From: Streptomyces antimicrobicus
GTDB lineage: Bacteria > Actinomycetota > Actinomycetes > Streptomycetales > Streptomycetaceae
Direction: 5' to 3'
NCBI RefSeq assembly: GCF_020532625.1
Contig: NZ_JAJAUY010000019.1
Coordinates: 1-64,000, forward strand
DNA: 64,000 bases
A program made the position numbers and the translations under genes. The notes under the pieces are model-generated. The model saw only the letters and a program-made list of their open reading frames with translations. It had not been told where the DNA came from and did not search any database. Of the stretch, positions 1 to 10,307 are shown one piece after another (position 1 is the stretch's first letter; every line of letters starts with the position of its first letter).

Positions 1-8
1 GCCGCGAT

Positions 9-62
9 GCACCCCGGCAGCGCCCCGCAGTGGTCGCACCCCGGCAGCGCCCCGCAGGGGTC
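9..62. repeat. Tandem 27-base repeat, two copies
   Basis: Two head-to-tail 27-base units beginning GCACCCCGGCAGCG (9-35 and 36-62) differ at one base. The unit is a multiple of three and would encode a nine-residue HPGSAPQ-type repeat in the frame of the downstream gene. No ribosome site precedes that frame, so the repeat is more likely intergenic or the end of an upstream gene cut by the window edge. Confidence 0.8.
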
Positions 63-120
63 GCGCCCGAGTGGCCGAGAGGCGGTGGCAAGCGTGCGGA
101 AGGTGAGTACGCTGCTGCAC

Positions 121-636
121 ATGACGGATCACCCCCCGGGTCCGCTCTGGACCGGCCGAGCGTCCAACCGCGTGCAGTGGTTGTTCGCCGTACTGGGTGC
201 CCTGTTCGTCGCGCTGGGCATCCAGCTCGCCGTCTCCTCGGACTGGACCTCCGGGATCGTCCCCCTCGTCATGTCCGTCGTCGGCTGCCTCGCCGCCGGA
301 CTGCTGATCCTCTACGGCACCCTGGCCTTCGTCCACGTCGCCGTCACCGTCGACGCCGAGTCCCTCGTCCTGCGCTGCGGCCACATCGGGCTGCCGCGGC
401 GCACGATCGCGCTGAGGGAGGTGGCCGCCGCCGAGTTCGTGCCCCGGATCACCCCGCAGCAGTGGGGCGGCTGGGGCTACCGCTGGCGCCCCGAGAAGGG
501 CACCGCCGTGATCGTCCGCCGGGGGGAGGGCGTGGAGCTGCGGCTCGACGACGGCAAGCTCTTCACCTTCACCGTCGACGACGCGGAGAACGCCGTCCGG
601 GTCATCCGCGCCCACCTGCGGGCCCTCGCCCGCTGA
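121..636 (+). CDS. Small membrane protein with PH-like C-terminal domain
   Basis: This 171-residue protein has two hydrophobic segments at about residues 18-38 and 46-72. A compact soluble domain of about 95 residues follows, rich in beta-type sequence (VTVDAESLVLR, then VIVRRGEGVELRLDDG). That layout resembles bacterial PH-like membrane proteins of unknown role. The ATG at 121 is preferred because it sits just before the first hydrophobic segment; an in-frame GTG at 103 is possible. It lies 30 bases before the lnt-like gene and may be co-transcribed with it. The function is not known. Confidence 0.75.
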   Translation: MTDHPPGPLWTGRASNRVQWLFAVLGALFVALGIQLAVSSDWTSGIVPLVMSVVGCLAAGLLILYGTLAFVHVAVTVDAESLVLRCGHIGLPRRTIALREVAAAEFVPRITPQQWGGWGYRWRPEKGTAVIVRRGEGVELRLDDGKLFTFTVDDAENAVRVIRAHLRALAR

Positions 637-666
637 GGCCACAGCCCGCGGACGTACACTCCGCAG

Positions 667-2262
667 ATGAGCAGCAGCGTCACCCGCGCGGCCGAGGCCG
701 CCCCCGCCACCGACCGGGCCAGCGCCCCCCGGACCCGCCGCGCCAGGGCCCTCGTCCGCCCCGGCCTCGCGGCCCTCGCCGGGGTGCTGCTCTACCTCAG
801 CTTCCCGCCGCGCCCCCTGTGGTGGCTCGCGCCCTTCGCCCTCGCCCTGCTCGCCGGCGCTCTGCACGGCCGCCGCGCCCGAGCCGGTTTCGGACTCGGG
901 CTGCTGGCCGGGCTCGGCTTCCTGCTGCCGCTGCTGGTGTGGACCGGCGAGGAGGTCGGACCGGTGCCGTGGCTGGCGCTGGCGACCGTCGAGGCGCTGT
1001 TCGTCGGCCTCACCGGGCTCGGCATCGCCCTGGTGAGCCGGCTGCCCGCCTGGCCGCTGTGGGCCGCCGCCGTCTGGGTGGCGGGGGAGGCCCTGCGCGC
1101 CCGGGTCCCGTTCGGCGGCTTCCCCTGGGGCAAGCTCGCCTACGGCCAGGCCGACGGCATCCTCACCCCGCTCGTCGCCGTCGGCGGCACCCCGCTGCTC
1201 GGCTTCGCCGTCGCGCTGTGCGGCTTCGGGCTGTACGAGCTCCTGCGCGTGGTCCGCGACCACCCGCGCCGCGCCACCGCCCTCGTCGCCGCCGTCACCG
1301 TGGCCGCCCCGCTCGGCGCGGCCCTGGCCGCCCGGCCGCTGGTCTCCGACGCGGCCGAGGACGGCACCGCCGTCGCCGCCGTCGTCCAGGGCAACGTGCC
1401 CCGGCTCGGCCTGGACTTCAACGCCCAGCGCCGGGCCGTCCTCGACAACCACGCCCGCCGCACCCTCCAGCTCGCCGAGGACGTCAAGGCCGGCCGGGTC
1501 CCGCAGCCCGACTTCGTGGTGTGGCCCGAGAACTCCTCCGACCTCGACCCGTACACCGAGCCCGACGCGTACGCCGTGATCGACCGGGCCGTCAAGGCCG
1601 TCGGGGTGCCCGTCGCCATCGGTTCCGTGCTCGAACCGGAGACCGGGCCGCTGCGCAACACGATGATCCTGTGGGACCCGGTCAAGGGCCCCACGGACAC
1701 CTACGACAAGCGCAAGATCCAGCCCTTCGGCGAACGCATCCCGCTGCGCCCGGTGGTCCGGCTGTTCAGCTCCGACGTGGACCGCGTCCGCCGCGACTTC
1801 GGCCCCGGCACCGACCCCGGCGTGTTCGCCATGAACGGCAGCCGGGTCGGCATGGTGACCTGCTTCGAGGCCGCCTTCGACGACGCGGTGCGCTCCACCG
1901 TCCGGGCCGGCGCCCAGGTGATCGCCGTACCCAGCAACAACGCCACGTTCGGCCGGAGCCAGATGACCTACCAGCAGCTCGCCATGGACCGGATCCGCGC
2001 GGTCGAGCACAGCCGCTCCGTCCTGGTGCCCGTCACCAGCGGGGTCAGCGCCGTGATCCGGCCCGACGGCACCGTCGTGCAGCGCACGCGGCTGTTCACC
2101 CCCGACGCCCTGGTCGCCGAGATCCCGCTGCGCTCCACCGAGACGCCCGCCACCCGGCTCGGCCCGCTGCCCGAGTACGCGCTGCTCGCCGTCGCGGCGG
2201 CCGGACTCCTCGGGACGGCGCTGCGCCGGGCCCGGGCCCGCGGGGGCGCCGCGACCCCGTAG
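667..2262 (+). CDS. lnt: Apolipoprotein N-acyltransferase
   Basis: A 531-residue integral membrane enzyme of the nitrilase superfamily, expected to add the third acyl chain to the N-terminal cysteine of lipoproteins. The first ~200 residues are strongly hydrophobic; the catalytic nitrilase domain follows from about residue 235. The triad is visible: E288 in WPENSS, K348 in YDKRKIQPFGE (E356 matches the second conserved glutamate of that motif) and C399 in VTCFEAAF. A final membrane segment lies near 505-522. Length and motif order match E. coli Lnt. Streptomycetes often carry two copies, so another may lie elsewhere. The next gene starts 10 bases downstream. Confidence 0.93.
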   Translation: MSSSVTRAAEAAPATDRASAPRTRRARALVRPGLAALAGVLLYLSFPPRPLWWLAPFALALLAGALHGRRARAGFGLGLLAGLGFLLPLLVWTGEEVGPVPWLALATVEALFVGLTGLGIALVSRLPAWPLWAAAVWVAGEALRARVPFGGFPWGKLAYGQADGILTPLVAVGGTPLLGFAVALCGFGLYELLRVVRDHPRRATALVAAVTVAAPLGAALAARPLVSDAAEDGTAVAAVVQGNVPRLGLDFNAQRRAVLDNHARRTLQLAEDVKAGRVPQPDFVVWPENSSDLDPYTEPDAYAVIDRAVKAVGVPVAIGSVLEPETGPLRNTMILWDPVKGPTDTYDKRKIQPFGERIPLRPVVRLFSSDVDRVRRDFGPGTDPGVFAMNGSRVGMVTCFEAAFDDAVRSTVRAGAQVIAVPSNNATFGRSQMTYQQLAMDRIRAVEHSRSVLVPVTSGVSAVIRPDGTVVQRTRLFTPDALVAEIPLRSTETPATRLGPLPEYALLAVAAAGLLGTALRRARARGGAATP

Positions 2263-2272
2263 GGTCGGTGAC

Positions 2273-2764
2273 ATGTCGACACCTGACTGGATCCGCGCCG
2301 TGCGTGCCCACGCCGGCAACGAGCTCCTCGTGCTCCCCGGCATCAGCGCCGTCGTCTTCGACGACGACGGCCGGGTGCTGCTCGGCCGACGCGCCGACAA
2401 CGGCCGCTGGTCGGTCGTCGGCGGCATCCCCGACCCGGGGGAGCAGCCCGCCGACACGGCGGTGCGCGAGGTCTACGAGGAGACGGCCGTGCACTGCGTA
2501 CCCGAACGGGTGGTGCTGGTGCAGATGCTCCGCCGCACCACCTATCCCAACGGGGACGCCGTCCAGTTCATGGACATCACCTTCCGGTGCCGGGCCGTCG
2601 GCGGCGAGGCCAAGGTCAACGACGCGGAGTCGCTGGAGGTGGCCTGGTTCGACGTCGAGGCGCTGCCGCCGGACCTGCCGGCGTTCGCCGTCGACCGGAT
2701 CCGGCAGGCGCAGAAGGACGAGCCGACCTGGTTCGCCGCCCCGGAGTTCACGCCCGGCGGCTGA
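2273..2764 (+). CDS. Nudix hydrolase
   Basis: A 163-residue Nudix enzyme that would hydrolyse a nucleoside-diphosphate-linked substrate. The Nudix box runs from about G50 to V73 (GGIPDPGE, then REVYEETAV) and has the metal-binding REVYEE core. The substrate cannot be told from sequence. It begins 10 bases after the lnt stop and is probably in the same transcript. Its end faces the protease gene on the other strand. Confidence 0.9.
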   Translation: MSTPDWIRAVRAHAGNELLVLPGISAVVFDDDGRVLLGRRADNGRWSVVGGIPDPGEQPADTAVREVYEETAVHCVPERVVLVQMLRRTTYPNGDAVQFMDITFRCRAVGGEAKVNDAESLEVAWFDVEALPPDLPAFAVDRIRQAQKDEPTWFAAPEFTPGG

Positions 2765-2769
2765 GGGCG

Positions 2770-2837
2770 CGGCCCGGCGGAGCGGCCCGGCGGAGCTGCC
2801 CCCCGCCCGCCGTCTGCCTGCCGGGCGGGCCCGCCCG
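2770..2837. repeat. Convergent intergenic: 13-base tandem repeat and 16-base palindrome
   Basis: Between the converging Nudix and protease genes there are two copies of CGGCCCGGCGGAG (2770-2782, 2783-2795). Further on lies the perfect 16-base palindrome CGGGCGGGCCCGCCCG (2822-2837). The palindrome has no loop of its own, so a terminator role is only a guess. Confidence 0.6.
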
Positions 2838-2851
2838 CCCCGCCCCGGCGG

Positions 2852-3604
2852 TCAGTGCGCCGCCGCGGCGCGCCGGTAGAGCCGCTCGGCGAGGTCGCCC
2901 AGGACGGCGCTGTAGGAGACGTCGTCCTCGGTCCCGCCGCCCTCGAAGCCGCCGAGGACCCCCGCCAGCGCCCCACCGGCCAGCCACGGGCTGCCGCTCG
3001 TCCCCCCGGCCAGGTCCGGACAGTCGATGCGGCGCTGGGTGGGACCGGCCATGGTGGTGTCGTTCGAGCAGGTCAGCGGCTCGTCCACGGTGCTCGGGTA
3101 GCCGACCACCGTGACCGGTACGCCGGCCGGGGCGTCGGTGGCCAGCGGGAAGCCGCCGACCACGTCCTCGATGGCCCGCCCCTCCAGCGGGGCGAGCGTG
3201 GCGAAGGCGATGTCGGCGTCCGGGTCCGCGCCGTCGGTCCAGCTCGGGTCCTGGGTGACGCCGGTGAGCCGCCAGACGCCGTACGGCGCGGAGCCGTCGC
3301 GGTAGCCCGGGACGAACACCGTGCTCAGCGGCTGCCCCAGGCAGTGCGCGGCCGTCGCGATCAGGTCGCGCCCCGCGCTGCGCACCACCGAGGCGGTGCA
3401 GAAGTGCCCGCCGTCCAGGCCGCCCGAGAACAGCGCGCCCACCCGGGCGGTCACCGGACCGGCGTCGGCCACCGCCGTCACCCCCGTCGGGGGCGTCGCC
3501 GAGGCGTCGCGGCCGTCCAGCGTGAGCAGCGCGGACACGGTGGCCAGCGCCAGGGCGACGCGGCCGGCCCGCCGGGGCCGTCGGGGGAGCGCACGGTGGA
3601 TCAT
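2852..3604 (-). CDS. Secreted trypsin-like serine protease
   Basis: A 250-residue S1-type protease with an N-terminal export signal: twin-arginine-rich basic start, hydrophobic stretch at about 15-29, then an alanine-rich cleavage region. The catalytic triad is visible as H87 in TAAHC, D131 in DADIAFA and S203 in GGTSGSPW. The serine motif is GTSGSP instead of the classical GDSGGP, as in V8/glutamyl endopeptidase-like and many actinomycete S1 proteins. Cysteines at 69, 88, 179 and 195 could form disulfides. It probably acts outside the cell; the substrate is unknown. Confidence 0.88.
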   Translation of the reverse strand: MIHRALPRRPRRAGRVALALATVSALLTLDGRDASATPPTGVTAVADAGPVTARVGALFSGGLDGGHFCTASVVRSAGRDLIATAAHCLGQPLSTVFVPGYRDGSAPYGVWRLTGVTQDPSWTDGADPDADIAFATLAPLEGRAIEDVVGGFPLATDAPAGVPVTVVGYPSTVDEPLTCSNDTTMAGPTQRRIDCPDLAGGTSGSPWLAGGALAGVLGGFEGGGTEDDVSYSAVLGDLAERLYRRAAAAH

Positions 3605-3727
3605 GCCTCGACCCTGCAGGGCGAACCTGTGACCGGAACCCCGGCTTCCTTAGGAGTTCCCTGTGAGTCGAAGCCGGCGATTCCCCATGAGTCGGCCGGG
3701 GCGGGCCGAGGCGCGCGCCGCGGCGCC

Positions 3728-5326
3728 TCAGCCGGTGCGCTCGTACACCGTCACCCGGCGCCCGCGCACCTGGGCGTCGGCGGTGACCCGGAAGTGCTCC
3801 CGCAGCACCGCCGTCTTCACCGCGTCCCGCTCCGCCGACACCGGCCGGGCCACCTTCGCCGCGTCCGTCACCAGCAGGATCCGCCGCTGCGCCAGCATCG
3901 CGGCCCGGATCCGCGCCGGGTCGGCCTCCTCGCCCTTGAGGGTGCCCGACTCGACCGGGCCCCGGGCCAGGGCGAGGTCCGTCAGACCCGCGAACGCCGC
4001 CGGGGAGACCAGCGCGGTGTCCCGGCGCGCGGCCGGGACGAACAGCACCGCGTCCCCGGCCCCCTTCAGCCGGGCCACCTCGTCCGCGACCGCCAGTACG
4101 TCGTCGACCCGGCTGGCCGGCGCCCGCTTGGCCAGCTCCACCGGCAGCATCGCCACCCCCGCCACCGCGACCACCACCGGCACCAGCAGGCGGGCGGCCC
4201 GCGGGGAGCGCGGCCGCAGCGCCCGTACGGCCGCGCCCAGGGCCGCGCCGATCAGCAGGGCCAGCCCCACCATGCTGAACAGCACGTACCGGTCCAGGAA
4301 CAGCGGCTGCACCAGTGACAGCCCGATCAGCCCCACCTGCGGCACCGCCAGCAGGGGAAGGCCCACCGCCGCCACCGACGGCCGGCCGACCCCAGGCCGG
4401 TCCAGCCACGCGCCGAGCCCGCCGATCGCCAGCAGGACCGCCGGGCCGATCAGCATGTGCCAGGTCAGCGGCGGTATCCACGACACCTGGTCGGACTGGC
4501 TCCGGCTGAACAGGACCAGCGGCAGCGCGCCCGCCACCGCCGCGCCCGCGGCCACCGCCCAGCCGCACCAGGTCCGGCGCCGGGCCCGGACCCACAGCAG
4601 CGTCGCGGCGTGCGCGGGCAGGATCAGCAGCGAGAGCCAGTTCAGCAGGGCGCAGACCAGCACCGTCAGCCCGTACGCCGCCCAGCCCGGCCACCGCCAC
4701 CGCCGCGCGCCCGTCGTGCGGGTGGCGTCCGCCCGGCCCGTCGTGCCCGCCGGCTCCACGGCCCGGACCAGCAGCAGCGTCGCGAGCGCCGCCCCGGCGG
4801 CGACCAGGGCGTAGGGGCGTCCCTCCTGGAGGTGGAACTGCACGGCCGGCAGCAGCCCGAGCGCCAGCCCGCCGCCCAGTCCGGTCCACAGGCCCGCCCG
4901 CCCCGGGCCGGCCAGCCGCCGCCCGGTCACCGCCACGCACGCGGCGGCCCCCGCCACGGCGAGCACCGACGGCAGCCGCAGCGTCGTCGTACTCGCCCCG
5001 AACACCTCGAACAGGCCGTGCATCAGCAGGTAGTACAGCCCGTGGACGGCGTCGACCTGGTCCAGCATGTGCCAGATCTCGCCCGCCGAACGGTTCGCCA
5101 CCTGCCACGTCGCGGCCTCGTCCCGCCACACGCTGTCCTGCCGGGAGAGCCCCCACAGCCCGAGGGCGAGCGTCCAGAGGGCCGGTACGAGGGGGACGAC
5201 CGACGCGGCACGAGGGGCCCACCGGCCCGCGGCTGCCCCGGATATGCCGGATATGGGGGAAGACATGAAAACGAACGGGTCCTCGGCGGTCGGCTCGGGC
5301 GGAAGCCACCAGTCTATGGACGCCAC
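3728..5326 (-). CDS. Membrane glycosyltransferase, GT-C (PMT/ArnT-like) type
   Basis: A 532-residue polytopic membrane protein. Near the N-terminus WRDEAAT lies in the first extracytoplasmic loop; this acidic motif is the usual catalytic site of GT-C enzymes that use lipid-linked sugar donors. A second conserved-looking loop motif, HLQEGRPYAL, follows, typical of the glycosyltransferase 39 / DUF2723-like group. About eleven hydrophobic segments are present, then a soluble C-terminal part of about 140 residues. GTG at 5326 gives this length; an ATG at 5266 (MSSPIS) would remove 20 residues and is equally plausible. The acceptor is unknown. Confidence 0.8.
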   Translation of the reverse strand: MASIDWWLPPEPTAEDPFVFMSSPISGISGAAAGRWAPRAASVVPLVPALWTLALGLWGLSRQDSVWRDEAATWQVANRSAGEIWHMLDQVDAVHGLYYLLMHGLFEVFGASTTTLRLPSVLAVAGAAACVAVTGRRLAGPGRAGLWTGLGGGLALGLLPAVQFHLQEGRPYALVAAGAALATLLLVRAVEPAGTTGRADATRTTGARRWRWPGWAAYGLTVLVCALLNWLSLLILPAHAATLLWVRARRRTWCGWAVAAGAAVAGALPLVLFSRSQSDQVSWIPPLTWHMLIGPAVLLAIGGLGAWLDRPGVGRPSVAAVGLPLLAVPQVGLIGLSLVQPLFLDRYVLFSMVGLALLIGAALGAAVRALRPRSPRAARLLVPVVVAVAGVAMLPVELAKRAPASRVDDVLAVADEVARLKGAGDAVLFVPAARRDTALVSPAAFAGLTDLALARGPVESGTLKGEEADPARIRAAMLAQRRILLVTDAAKVARPVSAERDAVKTAVLREHFRVTADAQVRGRRVTVYERTG

Positions 5327-5427
5327 GGAGGATTCCCCGACCGGCTGTTGTGCAAGGCGGTGCGTGAGCGCCGCCGCCCCGCGCCCCTAGCCTCGCCGCA
5401 AGGAACGAACGAGGGGCGGTACCGCAG

Positions 5428-6711
5428 GTGAACTGGCTGATCCACGACTACCGCGAGAGCGATCTCGCCGCCGTCGTCCATCTCATCGACACCACGGCCG
5501 AGCTGGGCCAGGAGTCGGTCTTCTCCCTCGCCGAGTGCATCAGCGCCCTCACCGACCGCCAGCCCGCGGTCGTCGCCGTCCACCAGGGCGTCCCGATCGG
5601 CGCGGCGCTCGCCTGCGTCACCGGGGAGCGGGCCTGGGTGATGCGCATCGCGATCGCCTCCGGCTGGCGCGGCCGGGGCCTGGCCAGCGCGCTGCTGGTG
5701 GAGCTGGAGCGGCGGCTGATCGCCGCCCGGGTCGGCCGGATCGCCTACGTCCTGCCCGAGGAGGACCTCCTCGGCGAGGGCCTGCTGAACGCCGGCTACA
5801 CCCGCCAGCCCGCCGTCGCCTACTTCGAGAAGACCGAGCCGCTGCACGGCCCCGCCGCCGGTCTCCTCGACGACCTCGGCGGCCGCTTCCTCCCGAACGA
5901 CCTGTGGGCCCGGGTCGCGGGCATGGAGAAGGAGAAGGACCTCATCGAACGGCGCGTGGTGCTGCCGCTGGCCGAGCCCGAGCGGGCCGCCCAGCACGGC
6001 GTCCGCCCGCCGCGCGCCATCACCCTCTTCGGCCCGCCCGGCACCGGCAAGACCACCTTCGCCCGCGCCATCGCCTCCCGGCTCGGCTGGCCCTTCGTGG
6101 AACTGCTGCCCTCCCGGCTCGCCGACGGCGGCAACCTGGCCGCCGCCCTGCGCACCGCCTTCGCCAGGATCGCCGAACTGGAACGGGTCCTGGTCTTCAT
6201 CGACGAGGTGGAGGAGATCGCCCCCGTGCGCACCGAGCCCGCCGCGCCCGGCGGCATGCACGGCGTCACCAACGAACTGCTCAAGCTGATACCGGGCTTC
6301 CGGGAGGGCGACGAACGGCTGCTCGTGTGCGCCACCAACTCGATCCGTTCGCTGGACCCGGCCTTCCTGCGGCCCGGCCGCTTCGACTACCTGATCCCGA
6401 TCGGCACCCCGGACGCCGGGGCCCGCGCCGCGATCTGGTCCCGCTGGACCGAGGGCCGGGCCGACGTGGACGTGGCGGCGCTGGTGGCGGCGAGCGAGCT
6501 GTTCACGCCGGCCGACATCGAGCACGCGGCGCGGATCGCGGCGCAGGTCAGTTTCGAACGCGACCTGGAGGCGGTGGCCGGCCCGCCGGGAACCCCGCCC
6601 GGCGCGACCACCCGCGACTACCTCGACGCCGTCGCCCAGTGCCGCCCGACCGTGACCCCGGCGCAGACCCGCGACTTCGCCGCCGACATCACGGCGCACG
6701 CACGGTTCTGA
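5428..6711 (+). CDS. GNAT acetyltransferase-AAA+ ATPase fusion
   Basis: A 427-residue two-domain protein. Residues 1-138 look like a GNAT N-acetyltransferase, with the acetyl-CoA loop SGWRGRGLASAL at 78-89. Residues 150-425 are an AAA+ ATPase: Walker A GPPGTGKT at 202-209, Walker B LVFIDE at 255-260, sensor-1 CATN at 301-304, and the arginine-finger region LRPGRFD at 314-320. The AAA part is of the FtsH/proteasomal-ATPase/spastin-like classical clade, but no protease domain follows. It starts at a GTG after a GAGGGGCGG sequence. No obvious partner gene adjoins. The pairing suggests an ATPase whose remodelling is tied to acetylation; this is inference. Confidence 0.85.
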   Translation: MNWLIHDYRESDLAAVVHLIDTTAELGQESVFSLAECISALTDRQPAVVAVHQGVPIGAALACVTGERAWVMRIAIASGWRGRGLASALLVELERRLIAARVGRIAYVLPEEDLLGEGLLNAGYTRQPAVAYFEKTEPLHGPAAGLLDDLGGRFLPNDLWARVAGMEKEKDLIERRVVLPLAEPERAAQHGVRPPRAITLFGPPGTGKTTFARAIASRLGWPFVELLPSRLADGGNLAAALRTAFARIAELERVLVFIDEVEEIAPVRTEPAAPGGMHGVTNELLKLIPGFREGDERLLVCATNSIRSLDPAFLRPGRFDYLIPIGTPDAGARAAIWSRWTEGRADVDVAALVAASELFTPADIEHAARIAAQVSFERDLEAVAGPPGTPPGATTRDYLDAVAQCRPTVTPAQTRDFAADITAHARF

Positions 6712-6718
6712 CACCGGG

Positions 6719-6748
6719 CTGCCCCGGCGCGGGCGTCAGCCGGGGCAG
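6719..6748. terminator. Bidirectional hairpin between converging genes
   Basis: Perfect 10-base inverted repeat CTGCCCCGGC / GCCGGGGCAG (6719-6728 and 6739-6748) with a 10-base loop. It sits right after the AAA+ gene and overlaps the stop codon of the converging gene at 6736. High-GC actinomycete terminators commonly lack a T run. Confidence 0.7.
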
Positions 6749-7328
6749 TGGTAGGTGAACTCCACCGCCGCCGTGCGCCGCGTCGGCTCCAGCAGCTCCA
6801 GCTCGGCCCGCGCCGGATAGCTGCCAGGGCCCTGGAAGGTCCACATCAGGTGCAGCCGGGCCTCGTGCTGCCCGCGCGTCACCCGCTCCGTCATCCGCTC
6901 GGAGCGGGTGCCGTCGCTGCGGATCCACCGGTACGTCAACGTGCCCGCGCGCCCGTCGGTCCGCACCGCGGCGACCACGTCGGCCGTGGCGTCGCAGGAC
7001 GGGCCGGCGGCGTCGGTGCTCACCACCACGTCCCGGACCGTGACGGCGGGGCCGTAGCGCTGCCAGAGGAGGTACGCGAGGACGGCGAGCAGCACCGCCC
7101 CGGCGAGCGCGTACCGGCGCAGCCCGGCCCCCCACCGCCGGCGGGCGGGCGCCGCGGCGGCCGGGCCCGCGACCACCGGGAACGGCGCGACCGCCGCGGC
7201 CGTCACGCCCGGGCCGAAGCGCAGGACGGAGCCGTCCACCCGGTCCGGGGCCACGTCGGCCACCGGGGCAGGGCCGCCGCTGATCCATTGGCTGCCGAGC
7301 GCGGTGGCGCTGTAGTCGTTCTCGTCGC

Positions 7329-7332
<4 letters not shown>
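6736..7332 (-). CDS. Single-pass membrane protein coupled to the upstream kinase
   Basis: A 198-residue protein with a soluble N-terminal part of about 70 residues (containing ALGSQWISGG), one membrane segment at about 74-91, and an extracytoplasmic beta-rich domain with cysteines at 112 and 196. The outer domain (LTYRWIRSDGTRSE, then FQGPGSYPARAELEL) resembles an immunoglobulin-like or PKD-like sandwich and recalls the outer domain of the neighbouring kinase. Its ATG overlaps the kinase stop as ATGA, so the two are translationally coupled. It may be a co-receptor or a substrate of that kinase; no known family was recognised. Confidence 0.78.
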
Positions 7333-8927
<1,595 letters not shown>

Positions 8928-9006
8928 TTCCGTCCCCCCTGAGATGGGTCACTCCACCCGCAGGGACACGGACGAGCCGTGGCCGGTTCCCGACCTACGG
9001 GCCCGC

Positions 9007-10260
9007 TCAGGCAGCGGCCCGTTCCGCGCGGATCATGGCGTGCAGCCGGTCCGCGGCCGACCGCCCGAACGCGGGGTCGTTGATGTGGGTGTCGTAGTCG
9101 TAGATGCGTGCCGCACTGCCCCGCAGCCCGTCCCGCAGTGCGGTGAACAGGGCCCGGTCGGCGGCGGGGTCATGATACGGGCCGCCGGGAGCGCCCAGTG
9201 TCGACAGCCCCCGCTTCGGGACGCACAGGGCCGTGGGGCCCGTGGCGGCGCGCAGTTTGGCCGCCACCAGGCGCCCGATCTCGGCGCATTCGGCCGATGT
9301 CGTCCGGATGACGGTGATCGACGGGTTGTGCACCCGCACCCGCCGGAACCGGGCCCGTTCCGGCAGGGTCTCCGGCGGCCCGAACTTCACCATGTCCAGC
9401 GCGCCCAGGCTCACCACCTGCGGGACGCCCGCGCGGCCGGCCGCGGTCAGCCGGTCGGGTCCGGCGCTGAGGATCCCGCCGCAGTGCTCGTCGGCGATCT
9501 CGCTCAACGTCAGGTCCAGGACCCCGGCGAACACCCCTTGACCGGCCAGGGCCTCCAGGGTCCGGCCGCCGGTGCCGCTGACGTGGAAGACCAGCACCTC
9601 GTAGCCCAGCTCGGTCAGCCGCTCACGGGCCGCGTCGACCCCGAGGGTGGTCACCCCCGCCATGCTCGCCGCGACCACCGGCCGCGCTCCCTTGCCCAGC
9701 TGGCCGGGGAGGATGCTTCGGGAGGTCCGGGCGAACCCCTGGGCCATCCCGGCGACGGCGTCGACCGCATTGGCCAGGACCGGCGCCGAGACGGTGTTGA
9801 TGCCGGCGATGTCCACGACGCTGTACATCATGGTGATGTCCGAGGACCCGACGTACTTCGCCACGTCCCCGGACGCCATCGAGGAGACCATCACCTTCGG
9901 CACCCCGAGCGGCAGCGCCCGCATCGCCCGGGTGGCGATCGAGGTGCCGCCGCTGCCGCCGATCGCCAGGACCCCGTGGAGCCTGCCCTCCGCGTGCAGG
10001 CGCAGCAGCGTCTGCTCAGCGCCGCGCGCCATCGTGGTGACGGCCGCGCCCCGGTCGGCGGCCGCCCGTAGTTCCGACAGTTCCGTTCCCGCGGCCCGGG
10101 CCACTTCCTCCCGCGGCACATCGGCGGGCACCCGGGGATCGCCCATGATTCCGGTGTCGACCAGTATGACCTCGACGCCGGCCCGCAGCAGTCGCTCGCG
10201 GAGCCAGCCGTACTCCACACCCTTGGTGTCCAGGGTTCCCACCAGCACGACGTTCGTCAT
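9007..10260 (-). CDS. Tm-1-like ATP-binding domain protein (UPF0261)
   Basis: A 417-residue protein starting MTNVVLVGTLDTKG, the typical opening of the Tm-1-like/UPF0261 family. Members have an N-terminal nucleotide-binding domain and a C-terminal domain; here IGGSGGTSIATRAM and SMASGDVAKYVGSSD are the conserved glycine and serine segments. The plant homolog Tm-1 binds a viral replicase; the role in bacteria is not established. A GTG at 10275 would add five residues, but the ATG at 10260 fits the family start. No operon partner is evident. Confidence 0.85.
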   Translation of the reverse strand: MTNVVLVGTLDTKGVEYGWLRERLLRAGVEVILVDTGIMGDPRVPADVPREEVARAAGTELSELRAAADRGAAVTTMARGAEQTLLRLHAEGRLHGVLAIGGSGGTSIATRAMRALPLGVPKVMVSSMASGDVAKYVGSSDITMMYSVVDIAGINTVSAPVLANAVDAVAGMAQGFARTSRSILPGQLGKGARPVVAASMAGVTTLGVDAARERLTELGYEVLVFHVSGTGGRTLEALAGQGVFAGVLDLTLSEIADEHCGGILSAGPDRLTAAGRAGVPQVVSLGALDMVKFGPPETLPERARFRRVRVHNPSITVIRTTSAECAEIGRLVAAKLRAATGPTALCVPKRGLSTLGAPGGPYHDPAADRALFTALRDGLRGSAARIYDYDTHINDPAFGRSAADRLHAMIRAERAAA

Positions 10261-10307
10261 GTGTGCAATGTCCACGCATCGCGGCGCGCTGGCAAGTCAA
10301 AGGTGGG

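Noticed and set aside
64..110. tRNA-like stretch (GAGTGGCCGAGAGGC resembles a serine/leucine tRNA D-arm)
   Set aside because: No anticodon stem, no TTCGA-type T-loop and no acceptor pairing can be placed around it.
2822..2837. CGGGCGGGCCCGCCCG as a terminator
   Set aside because: It has no loop bases. It could pair only with inner bases left open, so it is listed as a repeat.
30..2879. Very long open frames in alternative frames or on the opposite strand (also 18707-22540, 39893-43309, 45343-48804)
   Set aside because: They arise from the GC-rich codon pattern of the real genes. Their translations are Arg/Pro/Gly-rich without domains, and motif-bearing genes occupy the correct frames; only the terminal parts at 18707-19285 and 39893-41791 are real.
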